Assembly: GCF_025643595.1 (NCBI RefSeq)
Contig: NZ_CP102826.1
Coordinates: 1,054,001 to 1,118,000, forward strand
DNA from: Saccharopolyspora rosea
Lineage (GTDB): Bacteria > Actinomycetota > Actinomycetes > Mycobacteriales > Pseudonocardiaceae
DNA: 64,000 bases
Reading direction: 5' to 3'
The notes beneath the pieces are model-generated. The model had not been told where the DNA came from, made no database searches, and saw only the letters and a program-made list of their open reading frames with translations. Shown here piece by piece: positions 1 to 9,153 of this stretch (position 1 is its first letter; every line of letters starts with the position of its first letter). The position numbers and the translations under genes were made by a program.

Positions 1-2
1 AG

Positions 3-311
3 GTCACCGACGAGGCCGAGCAGCAGCACGTCGAGTGCCCGCCCGACCTGCGGTGGACCTGGTTGCACCGGCGGGACACCCCGGCGGGGCTGTCCCCCGG
101 GCTCATCGAAGCCGTGCGCGACCTCGACATGCCGTCCGGCGCCGACATCTCCGCCTGGGTCGCCGGCGAATCCGGCGTGGTCCGCGGCATCCGCAGGCAC
201 CTGCGGCAGGACCGCGGGCTCGACGCGAGGTCCACGCTCGCCATCGGCTACTGGAAGCAGGGGATGGCGGAAACCGAGTACCACGACAAGTACAACCACG
301 ACCGCGACTGA
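3..311 (+). CDS. Siderophore-interacting protein, C-terminal part (cut by window start)
   Basis: Only the last ~102 residues are in the window; the reading frame is open from the first bases and there is no start. The segment matches the end of the SIP (ViuB-type) flavin reductase family: an AWVAGESGVVRGIRRHL segment followed by IGYWKQGMAE near the C-terminus, which corresponds to the NAD(P)H-binding half. Family members release iron from imported ferric siderophores in the cytoplasm by reducing it. The next gene, 98 bp downstream on the same strand, is an ornithine hydroxylase, so this is probably the edge of a hydroxamate-siderophore locus whose remainder lies to the left. Confidence 0.85.
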   Translation, partial: VTDEAEQQHVECPPDLRWTWLHRRDTPAGLSPGLIEAVRDLDMPSGADISAWVAGESGVVRGIRRHLRQDRGLDARSTLAIGYWKQGMAETEYHDKYNHDRD

Positions 312-409
312 TCCGGTCGACGGTCCGCGCCGGGCGGGGCGTCCGCACCGGCCGCACCCGCGTGCCCGGGAGAGGCGGCGAACCCGGCACTGGCGACGAG
401 GGGACACAC

Positions 410-1732
410 GTGTCTGCGGCACCGACTGACGAACAAGACCCCGTCCACGACATCCTGGGAGTCGGCTTCGGCCCGTCCAACCTGGCCCTGGCCATCGCGA
501 TCGACGAGCACAACCGGTCGGTCGCCGAGCCGGAACGGCTCGACTGCGCGTTCTTCGAGGCCCAGCCGCGCTTCGGCTGGCACCGCGGGATGCTCATCGA
601 GGGCACCACCATGCAGGTGTCGTTCCTCAAGGACCTGGTCACGATGCGCAACCCGGCCAGCGACTTCTCGTTCCTGTCCTACCTGCACGACCGGCGCCGG
701 CTGGCCGACTTCATCAACCACAAGACGATGTTCCCGACCCGGGTCGAGTTCCACGACTACCTGGAGTGGGCCGCGGACCGGGTGGCGCACGTGGTGCGCT
801 ACGACTCCGAGGTCGTCGGCATCACCCCGGGCGCCGAGTGGTTCGAGGTCGAGGTGCGCTGCGGCGGCCGGACGAGGACCCACCGGGCGCGCAACGTCGT
901 GCTGGCGCTCGGCCTTCAGGCCAGCGTTCCGGAGGGGGCCGAGCTCGGCGAGCGCGTGTGGCACAACCTCGACCTGCTGCACCGCGTCGACGCGCTGCGG
1001 GGCGGCGACCCGCGGCGGTTCGTCGTCGTCGGCGCCGGGCAGAGCGCCGCGGAGACCACCGACTACCTGCACCGGACCTTCCCGGCCGCCGAGGTCTGCG
1101 CGGTGTTCAGCCGGTACGGGCACACCCCGGCCGACGACAGCCCGTTCGCCAACCGGATCTTCGACCCGCAGGCGGTGGACGACTTCTACGCCGCGCCCGA
1201 GGACGTCAAGCAGCTGCTGCTGGACTACCACCGCAACACCAACTACTCGGTGGTCGACCTGGATCTCATCGAGGAGCTGTACGGGCGGGTCTACCAGGAG
1301 AAGGTGCTGGGCAGGCAGCGGTTGCGGATCCTCAACGCCAGCCGCGTGGGCGCGGTGGAGCCTCGGCCGGACGGCGTCCGCGTCGCGGTGGACTTCCTGC
1401 CGACCGGGCGGCGGACCGTGCTGGACGCCGACGTGCTCGTCTACGCCACCGGCTGCCGTCCCCGCGATCCGTTCCGGCTGCTCGGCGACACCGCCCGCTG
1501 CTGCGCCCGCGACGACCTCGGCCGGCTGCACGTCGAACGCGACTACCGCGTCCGCACGACCGACGACCTGCCCGGCGGTCTCTACCTGCAGGGCGGTACC
1601 GAGCACACGCACGGGATCACGTCCTCGCTGCTTTCCAACAGCGCGGTCCGCGCCGGGGAAATCCGCGACTCGATCCTCGCGCACCGAACCGCCGCGAGCC
1701 GGGAACGCGATTTCGCCACCAGCCTCGCGTGA
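410..1732 (+). CDS. L-ornithine (or lysine) N-monooxygenase, siderophore biosynthesis
   Basis: A 440-residue flavin monooxygenase of the SidA/PvdA/IucD family that N-hydroxylates ornithine (or lysine) for hydroxamate siderophores. Visible motifs are the FAD loop GVGFGPSNLALA near residue 17, the NADPH loop VVVGAGQSAAET near residue 205 and the C-terminal ATG motif, here ATGC rather than the usual ATGY. The open frame reaches far upstream, but that part is shadow of the preceding gene. I chose GTG at 410 because a GAGGGG Shine-Dalgarno lies just upstream and the family N-terminus (DILGVGFGPSN) follows about 14 residues later. Ornithine rather than lysine as substrate is inference. Confidence 0.9.
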   Translation: MSAAPTDEQDPVHDILGVGFGPSNLALAIAIDEHNRSVAEPERLDCAFFEAQPRFGWHRGMLIEGTTMQVSFLKDLVTMRNPASDFSFLSYLHDRRRLADFINHKTMFPTRVEFHDYLEWAADRVAHVVRYDSEVVGITPGAEWFEVEVRCGGRTRTHRARNVVLALGLQASVPEGAELGERVWHNLDLLHRVDALRGGDPRRFVVVGAGQSAAETTDYLHRTFPAAEVCAVFSRYGHTPADDSPFANRIFDPQAVDDFYAAPEDVKQLLLDYHRNTNYSVVDLDLIEELYGRVYQEKVLGRQRLRILNASRVGAVEPRPDGVRVAVDFLPTGRRTVLDADVLVYATGCRPRDPFRLLGDTARCCARDDLGRLHVERDYRVRTTDDLPGGLYLQGGTEHTHGITSSLLSNSAVRAGEIRDSILAHRTAASRERDFATSLA

Positions 1733-1852
1733 GCGACGAGGCGTTTTCCGCGGCCCGCTCTTCCCGCGACGAATGGGCTGCCGGTGTAAGGGGCGGCACA
1801 TCGCGGCGCCGGGTGGGAACAACCCGGGCCGCCGGGTGGTTGGAACCCCACG

Positions 1853-2935
1853 ATGGACACTGAAGCGATCTCGGCGGACGGCGCCGACGGGCACGACGGC
1901 GACCCGATCCGGGGCGTCGCGCGGGGCGACTCGCCCGTGCCGCTGTCGGTGCTCGACCTCGCCCCCGTCGGCACCCCGCACTCACCCGGTGACGCGTTGC
2001 GCACGACCACCGAGCTGGCGCGCAGCGCGGAGCGGTGGGGCTTCCACCGGCTGTGGGTGGCCGAGCACCACGGCATGGCCGGGATCGCCAGCTCCTCGCC
2101 TGCGGTGGTCATCGCGCACCTCGCCGCGCACACCAGCACGCTGCGCCTCGGCTCCGGCGGCGTGATGCTGCCGAACCACGCCCCGCTGGTGGTCGCGGAG
2201 CAGTTCGGCACCTTGCAGGCGCTGCACCCCGGGCGGATCGACCTGGGGATCGGCCGGGCACCGGGAACCGACCAGGCCACGGCCCGCGCGCTGCGGCGCA
2301 CCACCGGCCCGCTGTCGGCCGACGACTTCCCCCAGCAGCTCGGCGAGCTGATCGGGTTCCTGGGCGACGACTTCCCCGCCGACCACCCGTACGCGGCCAT
2401 CGAGGCCGTGCCGCACGGGCCGACACCGCCGGTCTGGCTGCTCGGTTCCAGCGGCTTCAGCGCCCAGGTGGCGGGGGCGCTCGGCCTGCCGTTCGCCTTC
2501 GCGCACCACTTCAGCGCGCAGAACACGCTGCCCGCGCTGGAGCTGTACCGGGAGTCGTTCCGCCCGTCGGAGGTGCTCGACGAGCCGTACGCGCTGATCG
2601 GCGTGCAGACGATCGCCGCCGACACCGACGAGGAGGCGCTGGAGCTGGCCCGGCCCATCGCGCTGAGCATGCTCAAGCTGCGGCGCGGGATGCCGGGCAA
2701 GCAGCCCACCCCGGAGGAAGCGGCCGAGTACCCGTACACCGAGCTGGAGCTGGGCTTCGTCAACAGCTGGCTGGCCGACGCGGTGTACGGTTCGCCGGAA
2801 ACCGTCCGCGCCGGGTTGGACGAGCTGCGCGAGCGCACCGGCGTCCAGGAGCTGATGCTCACCGCCAACGTGCCCGACCGGGACGCGAAGCTGCACTCCT
2901 ACGAACTCGTCGCCAAGGCGTACCGGATGCTGTAG
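1853..2935 (+). CDS. Luciferase-like (LLM class) flavin-dependent monooxygenase, MsnO8 type
   Basis: A 360-residue bacterial-luciferase-fold protein of the MsnO8 subgroup. Evidence is the [10 protein letters not shown] opening strand, the WVAEHHGM motif near residue 68 and [14 protein letters not shown] near residue 130, all typical of this group of FMNH2- or F420-dependent oxidoreductases. The first ~25 residues are a non-conserved Asp/Gly-rich extension, so a later start is possible. The physiological substrate cannot be told from sequence. It stands alone, 120 bp after the siderophore monooxygenase and in the same direction; no shared operon is evident. Confidence 0.85.
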   Translation: MDTEAISADGADGHDGDPIRGVARGDSPVPLSVLDLAPVGTPHSPGDALRTTTELARSAERWGFHRLWVAEHHGMAGIASSSPAVVIAHLAAHTSTLRLGSGGVMLPNHAPLVVAEQFGTLQALHPGRIDLGIGRAPGTDQATARALRRTTGPLSADDFPQQLGELIGFLGDDFPADHPYAAIEAVPHGPTPPVWLLGSSGFSAQVAGALGLPFAFAHHFSAQNTLPALELYRESFRPSEVLDEPYALIGVQTIAADTDEEALELARPIALSMLKLRRGMPGKQPTPEEAAEYPYTELELGFVNSWLADAVYGSPETVRAGLDELRERTGVQELMLTANVPDRDAKLHSYELVAKAYRML

Positions 2936-3088
2936 AAGCCGGGAACCGCCGGGCATTCCCGCCGAGGCGGGCGCGGCCGGGGTGGGCGGCGCCACTCTAG
3001 TGCGTGGTCAGCCGCAGGCCCACCGGACGGGTGGCGTACCGTCTGGTCACCGGTGTTCTAGGCACGAGGCGGGATTGAGGGATTTGTC

Positions 3089-3460
3089 GTGAAGCCTGGT
3101 GTGCTCAACTTCTACCGGATCATGGCGTACGTCACCGCGGTGCTGTTGATCCTGCTGTGCCTGGCGATGGTCTTCAAGTACGGCACGCCCGCCGGGTCCG
3201 CCGAACAGCTGGCCGGCAACACGTGGACGACCCGGATCGGCATCGCGCACGGCTGGCTGTACATGGTCTACCTGCTGGTGGCCCTGAAGCTCACCATGGC
3301 GCTGCGCGTGCCGCTCGGCAGGATGCTGCTGGTGCTGTTGGCCGGGACCATCCCGACCGGTGCGTTCTTCGCCGAGCGGAAGGTGACCCGGTGGTACCGG
3401 CTGCGGCAGGAGGGCAGGCCGATCGTCGAGCAGGCATCGGAGGAATCGCGGGCCTCATGA
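3089..3460 (+). CDS. DUF3817 integral membrane protein
   Basis: A 123-residue protein with three predicted membrane helices (about residues 10-30, 52-70 and 75-92) and a charged C-terminus. It matches the DUF3817 family seen in actinobacteria, whose function is unknown. The GTG start at 3089 is supported by GAGGGA six bases upstream. Its TGA overlaps the ATG of the heme o synthase gene (ATGA), so the two are translationally coupled and probably co-transcribed. This hints at a role near cytochrome oxidase or heme biogenesis, which is inference from context only. Confidence 0.85.
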   Translation: MKPGVLNFYRIMAYVTAVLLILLCLAMVFKYGTPAGSAEQLAGNTWTTRIGIAHGWLYMVYLLVALKLTMALRVPLGRMLLVLLAGTIPTGAFFAERKVTRWYRLRQEGRPIVEQASEESRAS

Positions 3461-4407
3461 CAGCAACCCCCGAGTCCGCGCTGCACGACGCGCACGAGGG
3501 CGCGCCGCAGCGCACCGGCGGCCGCAAGCGCGGTGTGCTGGCCGCATACCTGGCGCTGACCAAGCCGCGCGTCATCGAGCTGCTGCTGGTCACCACGATT
3601 CCGGCGATGTTCCTCGCCCAGCGCGGCATCCCGTCGCCGTGGCTGGTCGTCGTGACCCTGGTGGGCGGGGCGATGTCCGCGGGCAGCGCCAACACGCTCA
3701 ACTGCGTCGCCGACTCCGACATCGACGCGGTGATGAAGCGGACCAGGAAGCGGCCGCTGGTCAACTACGAGGTGCCGCGCAGGCACGCCCTCGTCTTCGG
3801 CGTGCTGCTGGGCGCGGCCTCGTTCCTGGTGCTCTGGTTCGGCGCGAACCTGCTGGCCGCGGTGCTGGCGACCGCGGCGATCCTGTTCTACGTCTTCGTC
3901 TACACGCTGGTGCTCAAGCGCCGCACCTCGCAGAACATCGTCTGGGGCGGGGCCGCCGGGTGCATGCCGGTGGTGGTCGGCTGGGCCGCGGTCACCGGCA
4001 AGGTCGAGTGGCCCGCGCTGGTGATGTTCGCCGTGGTGTTCCTGTGGACGCCGCCGCACTTCTGGTCGCTGGCCATGAAGTACCGGGACGACTACGCCCG
4101 CGCCGGGGTGCCGATGCTGCCGGTCGTCGCCACCGCGCGGCAGGTCTCGGCGCGCATCCTGGTGTACAGCTGGGCGACCGTGGCCAGCACGCTGTTGCTG
4201 GTGCCCGCGACCAGCTGGATCTACTTCGCGTTCGCGGTGCTGGCCGGGGCGGTGTTCCTGGTCGTCGCGCAGCGGCTGCACTCGGCGGTGCGCCGGGGCC
4301 GCGCCTACAACCCGATGAAGCTGTTCCACCTGTCCAACTCGTACCTGGCGCTGGTGTTCGTGGCCGTGGCGGTCGACGCCGCGGTCGGGCTGCCCGTGCT
4401 GGGCTGA
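3457..4407 (+). CDS. ctaB: Protoheme IX farnesyltransferase (heme o synthase)
   Basis: A 316-residue UbiA-superfamily membrane prenyltransferase that farnesylates heme b to heme o for aa3-type cytochrome oxidase. Both Asp-rich catalytic loops are visible: the [15 protein letters not shown] loop near residue 85 and the [14 protein letters not shown] loop near residue 210. Hydrophobic segments are spaced as expected for about nine helices. The ATG at 3457 overlaps the stop of the upstream DUF3817 gene. A strong intrinsic terminator follows ten bases after the stop. Confidence 0.97.
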   Translation: MTATPESALHDAHEGAPQRTGGRKRGVLAAYLALTKPRVIELLLVTTIPAMFLAQRGIPSPWLVVVTLVGGAMSAGSANTLNCVADSDIDAVMKRTRKRPLVNYEVPRRHALVFGVLLGAASFLVLWFGANLLAAVLATAAILFYVFVYTLVLKRRTSQNIVWGGAAGCMPVVVGWAAVTGKVEWPALVMFAVVFLWTPPHFWSLAMKYRDDYARAGVPMLPVVATARQVSARILVYSWATVASTLLLVPATSWIYFAFAVLAGAVFLVVAQRLHSAVRRGRAYNPMKLFHLSNSYLALVFVAVAVDAAVGLPVLG

Positions 4408-4416
4408 TTCCGCCGG

Positions 4417-4448
4417 AAAAAGGGCCGGGCCGATGGCCCGGCCCTTTT
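4417..4448 (+). terminator. Intrinsic terminator after ctaB
   Basis: A 9-bp perfect GC stem (GGGCCGGGC / GCCCGGCCC) with a five-base loop sits between an A run and a TTTT tract, giving a classical rho-independent shape. It lies directly after the ctaB stop and before the secreted protease gene. Confidence 0.9.
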
Positions 4449-4557
4449 CCTTTTCCGGTGAATACTGGGATGGCCGGAGTACGCCATTCCCTTTCTCCTC
4501 TCGCTGCCGGCCGGTAATTCCGGAATCACGACGATTCTCGACAGCGGGAGGAAGAAC

Positions 4558-5082
4558 ATGCGATTCGTGCTCGGCATCCTGACCGCGCTGGCGGTGCTGA
4601 TAGGCGTTCCCGGAATCGCCTCGGCGGCGCCGCAGGACGTGCACGTCGTCACCTACGACGCCGGTCGGTCGGCGGAGTTCCGGCAGGCGGTGGACCAGGG
4701 CGCGCAGATCTGGAACGACAGCGTCAAGAACGTCCGGTTCGAACCGGCCAACGGCGGTTCGGCCGACGTCGTGGTGCTCGCCGACGACGGCTGGCCGCGC
4801 ACCCAGCCGGACGACCTCGGGAAGGGCACCGTGTGGATGGGGCGCGAGGCCGTGAACGAGGGCCACGACGTCACCCGCATCGCCGCCCACGAACTCGGCC
4901 ACATCCTCGGGCTCCCGGACCACCGCACCGGGGACTGCGCGGAGCTGATGTCGGGCGCCAGCGCCGGGCCGTCGTGCAAGAACCCCAAGCCGAACGCGCA
5001 GGAGATCGCCCAGGTGGAGCAGAACTTCGCCGGGGGAGCGCGCATCGTGCCCCGGCTGATCCGGGAGGAAGCGTCGCGCTGA
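4558..5082 (+). CDS. Snapalysin-type (M7) secreted zinc metalloprotease
   Basis: A 174-residue protein with a signal peptide (hydrophobic core residues 4-20, likely cleavage after ASA near residue 23). The zinc-binding motif HELGHILGLPD has H111, E112, H115 and the third ligand D121, the HExxHxxGxxD signature of the small neutral protease family (snapalysin, MEROPS M7). Family length is about 130-180 residues, so it appears complete. The ATG is preceded by GGGAGGAAG. The protein should be exported by Sec and act outside the cell. It is monocistronic, with a terminator upstream and a repeat-family sequence right after the stop. Confidence 0.92.
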   Translation: MRFVLGILTALAVLIGVPGIASAAPQDVHVVTYDAGRSAEFRQAVDQGAQIWNDSVKNVRFEPANGGSADVVVLADDGWPRTQPDDLGKGTVWMGREAVNEGHDVTRIAAHELGHILGLPDHRTGDCAELMSGASAGPSCKNPKPNAQEIAQVEQNFAGGARIVPRLIREEASR

Positions 5083-5266
5083 GAGTCCGTCCTCGAACCT
5101 GCTCCCGGAAGGTTCCAAGGCAGGCACCGAGAGCGAGCAGGGCTCGGCGGCTTGCGTCCGAATGCGCGAAATCCCGCGGGGCGCTGTCGCGGCGGCGTTA
5201 GGCTGGAGATCAACTGGCGGCCCGGCCGCCGCCTCAGCCGCCCGGCGGGATCGAACGGAGTGGGAC

Positions 5267-7612
5267 GTGAGCTTCCGGTCGCTGTTCTACACCGACTGCC
5301 GCGAGGGGCAGGGGCTTCTCGGGCGAGCGGGGCCGCAGTTCCAGGCCGTCTCACCGGGCACCACGCCGGAGATGATGGCCGTGGTCCAGCGCACCGCGCT
5401 CTACGAGCCGCCGACGGACGCGACGCCGACCGCCGACCACCCGCCGTCGCTGGTGCACGTGCACGACAGCTGCTACGTCACCGCCCGGGGCGTCCACCTC
5501 GACGGCGGGGACGGGGACCAGTTCACCCACGCGCTGGTCACGACCGACCCGCGGCACTACGGGGCGGTCCGCCCCGCGCAGCTGTGGGGCGCGTCGTGGT
5601 GGTCCGAACGGCCCGCGGACGGCACGGAGTGCGCGGCGGTGCCCGCCGAACCCGAAACCGGGCCGCTGCGCGCCGAGGCGCTGCGGGACTGGGTCCGCGA
5701 CCGGCCGGACGGTGAATCCTGGCTGGTCGCGGTGCATTCGGCGGTGGAGCGGGTGACCGAGCCGGACGCGCCGCGGGTGGTGTTCGTCGGCGCGGACGCC
5801 GACGAGGTGGTGCGCTGGATCGCCGCCGCGACCCTGCTGCTGCCGCAGGACCGCGCGTTGCGGGTGGGTTTCCGCGTCTTCGCGAACAGCCCGGAGTACA
5901 GCCGTCACGAGGTGCTCGCGCTGCACCCGGACCGGGCCGGGCAGCTGGCCGACCCGGAGCAGGCGAGCGGTTTCGCGGTGTTCAACCTGGCCACCGGCCG
6001 GCGCACCGAGGTCGAGCCGCGCGCGTCCGCGCTGCACTGGGTCCCGCGGTTCCTGGCCGCGGAGCCGTCGGCCGTGGTCGAGGCGATCGAGCTGGCGCAC
6101 CGGTTCGCCGGCGGCCAGCTGCCCGGCGAAGGGGACCGGTTGGCCGCGGGATCGCTGCTGCTGGACGAGGAGGTGACCGAGGACTCCGCGCTGCCGCTGG
6201 CGGACTGGATCGCCACCCGACCTCCTTCGTCCACTGTGGAGGAACGGGAGGCGGTGCTGGACGCCGTGCTGGCCGCCACCCCCGGTGTCCCGGCGCTGTC
6301 CAGGCTCGCCGAGGCGTCCGCCGGCGGGCGGGTCCGGCTGGCGCTGCTGCGCGCCGAGACCGAGGCGATCGTCCGGGGCGACCGGCACGAGGTGCGCGGG
6401 CCGCTGCCGGAGCCGACCTGGACGCCGGACGAGGCCGAGGAGGCCGTGGCGGTGGTCGAGGCCGCGGTCGGCGAGGTGCCGGCGGAGCGGATGGACGCGC
6501 TGCTGCGCACCGCCGCCCGGTTCGGCGTCGAGCCGCGACCGGACGCCGACGCCGAGCGGCGCTTCGCGTCCTGGTGGGTCGAGCACCCGGACGCACCGGC
6601 GGAACCGGAGTCCTGGCCGGGTCGCGACCGGTTGCTCGCGGCGTTGCGCGACGAGCTGGCCCGTCGGCTCGAAGGTCCGGCGGGACCGCACGTCCGCGAG
6701 GCGGTCCGGCGGCACTGGTGGCCGCTGCTCGTCCCGTTGCTCGCCGATCCGTTCGAGCTGGTCGACGCGCTCGTGGCGAGCGCGGCGGTGCAGGCCGGGG
6801 GAGAGCCGCGACGCGCGGCGATCGCCGCCTTCCGGGACCGGCTGCGCGCCGCGGAACGGGCGGGCTGCGGTGACGCCGCGTGGGACGCGCTGTTCGACCG
6901 GGCCCGGCCGGAGATGGCCGAGATCGCCGACTTCTTCGCCGCGATCCCCTCGACCGACGTCTCGGAATCCCTGGCGCAGAAGGCCATCGAAGCGCTTCCG
7001 CAGTCCACTGTGTCCGGTCAGTACCTCGACGTGCTGCGCAAGCTGGTGCACCACCTCGGCAAGCACGAGAGCGCCCGCGGGCTGTGGAAGGAGGACGGCG
7101 ATCTGCGGTCGTGGCTGAGCGGGTTCCGGCGCGCTCCCGAGTCCGCGGTGGCGTCCGAGCTCGCCGGGATCTCCGAGCAGGTGCTCGACGCGCGGGCGCC
7201 GCAGGTGCTGTCCGCCCTGCTGGAGGCCGACCCCGGGGTCGCGGCCGCCGTGGTGGTCGACGGCGGCGAGACGTTGCAACAGATGCTCGCGCGGGTACTG
7301 CCCGAGTTGTGGGACGACGAGGAGCAACCCGAGCAGTGGCGCGACCGCGCGGTCGCGCTGGCCTTCGCCGCCGCGTGGTCCGACGGCTGTCCGGACGCGG
7401 TGCGGGCGACCTTCGACAAGGCGCTGGAGCGCTGGGCGCGCGGCCACCCCCAGCCCGACCACCGGCGGGTCAGCCGGGTGCTGCGCCGGGTCGACGCGGA
7501 CCGCCGCGAGGCGTGGCACGACTGGTTGCGGGAACTGCCCCGCGAGAAGCCGAAAACGGAGCGTGTGCGCGGCGCGGCCCGGTGGCTGTTCGGCCGCCGG
7601 GACGACCGCTGA
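5267..7612 (+). CDS. GTPase-associated protein 1 (GAP1) family protein
   Basis: A 781-residue soluble protein. It opens with FRSLFYTDCREGQGLLG and continues with QFQAVSPG near residue 27, which is the hallmark of the GAP1-N2 domain. The middle and C-terminal parts, rich in Ala, Arg and Glu helices, fit the GAP1-M and GAP1-C regions. In published comparative genomics the family is a component of GTPase-centred conflict systems, usually beside a TRAFAC-type GTPase and other partners. No GTPase partner is encoded next to it here. The open frame extends upstream; GTG 5267 with GGAG upstream was chosen because the conserved N-terminus starts immediately. The biochemical role is unknown. Confidence 0.8.
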   Translation: MSFRSLFYTDCREGQGLLGRAGPQFQAVSPGTTPEMMAVVQRTALYEPPTDATPTADHPPSLVHVHDSCYVTARGVHLDGGDGDQFTHALVTTDPRHYGAVRPAQLWGASWWSERPADGTECAAVPAEPETGPLRAEALRDWVRDRPDGESWLVAVHSAVERVTEPDAPRVVFVGADADEVVRWIAAATLLLPQDRALRVGFRVFANSPEYSRHEVLALHPDRAGQLADPEQASGFAVFNLATGRRTEVEPRASALHWVPRFLAAEPSAVVEAIELAHRFAGGQLPGEGDRLAAGSLLLDEEVTEDSALPLADWIATRPPSSTVEEREAVLDAVLAATPGVPALSRLAEASAGGRVRLALLRAETEAIVRGDRHEVRGPLPEPTWTPDEAEEAVAVVEAAVGEVPAERMDALLRTAARFGVEPRPDADAERRFASWWVEHPDAPAEPESWPGRDRLLAALRDELARRLEGPAGPHVREAVRRHWWPLLVPLLADPFELVDALVASAAVQAGGEPRRAAIAAFRDRLRAAERAGCGDAAWDALFDRARPEMAEIADFFAAIPSTDVSESLAQKAIEALPQSTVSGQYLDVLRKLVHHLGKHESARGLWKEDGDLRSWLSGFRRAPESAVASELAGISEQVLDARAPQVLSALLEADPGVAAAVVVDGGETLQQMLARVLPELWDDEEQPEQWRDRAVALAFAAAWSDGCPDAVRATFDKALERWARGHPQPDHRRVSRVLRRVDADRREAWHDWLRELPREKPKTERVRGAARWLFGRRDDR

Positions 7613-7953
7613 GTTCACCCTTCCGGCGCAACGGAGCGCTCCAACGGTTGTCCACTGTGGACACGGCGGGTGTTCGTCCGCTCACACCACCGGGTTGCAT
7701 CCGGATCTTCTCCGGGGCTTGAAATGCCTGCTGACCTGCTGCGATTACGTGCCGTACGACTTGCGCCGATGTTTTACACCGATGGTGTATGGCTAGTCAC
7801 GTTGCGATAACGATGGAATGGCAGCGGAGGATACTTAACACGGAGGTTAGGTGCACGCGCGCACGCAGCATCCGGCCTCGCACAGGGCTTTCCCTGCGAG
7901 CCGCGGCACCGGTTTTCGACGACGGGCACCCCCGGGCGAGCAGGAGGTCACGC
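7613..7953 (+). other. Intergenic region upstream of the Rv1733c-like gene
   Basis: 341 bp without a convincing gene. It holds a perfect copy of the palindrome GTCCACTGTGGAC (7650-7662) and a TACACC-GAT-GGTGTA palindrome (7775-7789), which could be an operator. The middle is less GC-rich than its surroundings, so promoters are likely there, but I cannot assign -35/-10 boxes with confidence. Confidence 0.5.
7775..7789. promoter_or_regulatory. Candidate operator, TACACC-N3-GGTGTA palindrome
   Basis: A perfect 6-3-6 inverted repeat in the AT-richer part of the promoter region about 165 bp before the Rv1733c-like start. The binding factor is unknown; the operator role is inference from symmetry and location. 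Confidence 0.35.
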
Positions 7954-8562
7954 ATGATCGCGGCGCTGAAAGCGCACGCCGGATGGTTGGTCCACGCGTT
8001 GGGCCTGGCACGGAACCCGCTGCGCAGGCCGATCGACAGGGTCGCCGCCGCGATCTCGGTGCTGTTGCTGCTCGTGGCGCTGGCCGCGGTCCCCGCTGCC
8101 GCGGTCTTCGGCAAGACGCTGCACGAACGGCTCGCCGAGCGCGCCGCGGTCGCGGCCGCCACGTCCCACCCCGTCACCGCCGTGCTGCTCACCCCGCCCT
8201 CGCTGAGCACCCCGGCCTCGGAGGGCTACAACCAGGACAGCCTCACCTCGACCGCCTCCGTCCAGTGGCAGACCGGCAGCGGTCCCCGCACCGAGACGAT
8301 GCAGGTCCCGGCGGGCAGCTCCCGCGGCGACACGCTCACGATCTGGGCCGACCAGCACGGGGACCGCGTGCCCCCGCCGCCCACCCAGAGCTCCGTCACC
8401 GCCTCGGCGATCTTCGCCGCGCTGCTCGTCCTGCTGATCGCCGAACTCGCCTGCTTCGGACTCATCGGAGGGACCCAGCACCTCGCCCGCCTGCTCGCCC
8501 TCCGCGGCTGGGAGCGGGAATGGGCTTTCCTGCAACGCGGTGGTACCTGGTCGCAACGCTGA
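7954..8562 (+). CDS. Rv1733c-family membrane protein
   Basis: A 202-residue protein with two membrane helices (about residues 28-50 and 148-170) flanking an extracytoplasmic domain of ~95 residues. The N-terminal segment (LARNPLRRPIDRVAA before the first helix, then TLHERLAERAA) matches the actinobacterial family named after M. tuberculosis Rv1733c. No enzymatic motif is visible. ATG 7954 is preceded by CAGGAGG at 7940-7948; an earlier in-frame start at 7789 has no ribosome site. A 150-bp intergenic repeat family begins right at its stop codon. Confidence 0.82.
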   Translation: MIAALKAHAGWLVHALGLARNPLRRPIDRVAAAISVLLLLVALAAVPAAAVFGKTLHERLAERAAVAAATSHPVTAVLLTPPSLSTPASEGYNQDSLTSTASVQWQTGSGPRTETMQVPAGSSRGDTLTIWADQHGDRVPPPPTQSSVTASAIFAALLVLLIAELACFGLIGGTQHLARLLALRGWEREWAFLQRGGTWSQR

Positions 8563-8699
8563 GAGCCCGTCTTCGAACTCGTTTTCTTCGGACTCGTTTT
8601 GGGTGGCGGTGCCGGTGGCGGAACCTCAGAGCCTGTCTTCGAACTCGTTGTGCGTGGCGGTGCCGGTAGCGGAACCTCAGCGGCCGTCTCGACTCCGGG

Positions 8700-8865
8700 A
8701 GCCCCGACTCATGTATGCCCAAATACACAGCGTCGGGGCTGTCCTCGCGAGCCGACCGCTGAGAACCCGCGGCGGTGCCAGTGGCGAGACCACTCACCGA
8801 AAGAGAAAGCGGCTCACGCCGCTTACCACGACCCGTCGGAACCAAGTTCAAAGACAGGCACTCAG
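8700..8865 (+). repeat. Intergenic element copy A (stem-loop at its 5' end)
   Basis: It starts with a hairpin whose outer arms AGCCCCGAC / GTCGGGGCT (8700-8708, 8732-8740) enclose an inner TGTAT / ATACA pair. It then runs through the core GTCCTCGCGAGCCGACCGC and a tract AAAGAGAAAGCGGCT. Copy B repeats this order with scattered substitutions. Confidence 0.7.
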
Positions 8866-8935
8866 CGTCCCGCCCGTCACCCGACCACCACCCCCCACGG
8901 AGGCGCTGACGCGCCACAGTCACATCGACTGCGGA

Positions 8936-9097
8936 AGCCCCTCCTGATGTATGTCCGATACACGGCGTCGGGGCTGTCCTCGCGAGCCGACCGCTGAGAA
9001 CCTGCGGCGGTGCAAGTGGCGAGACCGCTCACCGAAAGAGAAAGCGGCTACCGCCGCTTGCCACGCCTGTTCCGGGAGCAGGTTCAAAGAACGCCGC
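8936..9097 (+). repeat. Intergenic element copy B
   Basis: Second copy of the element at 8700-8865, roughly 85% identical by eye. The hairpin is kept (AGCCCC / GGGGCT outer arms, TGTAT / ATACA inner arms) and the core is identical. The 3' end carries GGGAGCAGGTTC, which reappears in inverse orientation just after the protease gene near 5100. Confidence 0.7.
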
Positions 9098-9153
9098 TCG
9101 CCGTGCCGTCCGCCGGGGACAGGCTCGGGGTCAGGTGCTGGGGCATCGCTGAA

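Noticed and set aside
7789-7953. Upstream extension of the Rv1733c-like protein from ATG 7789
   Set aside because: The extra 55 residues are basic and unlike the family, the ATG has no ribosome site, and a good one precedes ATG 7954.
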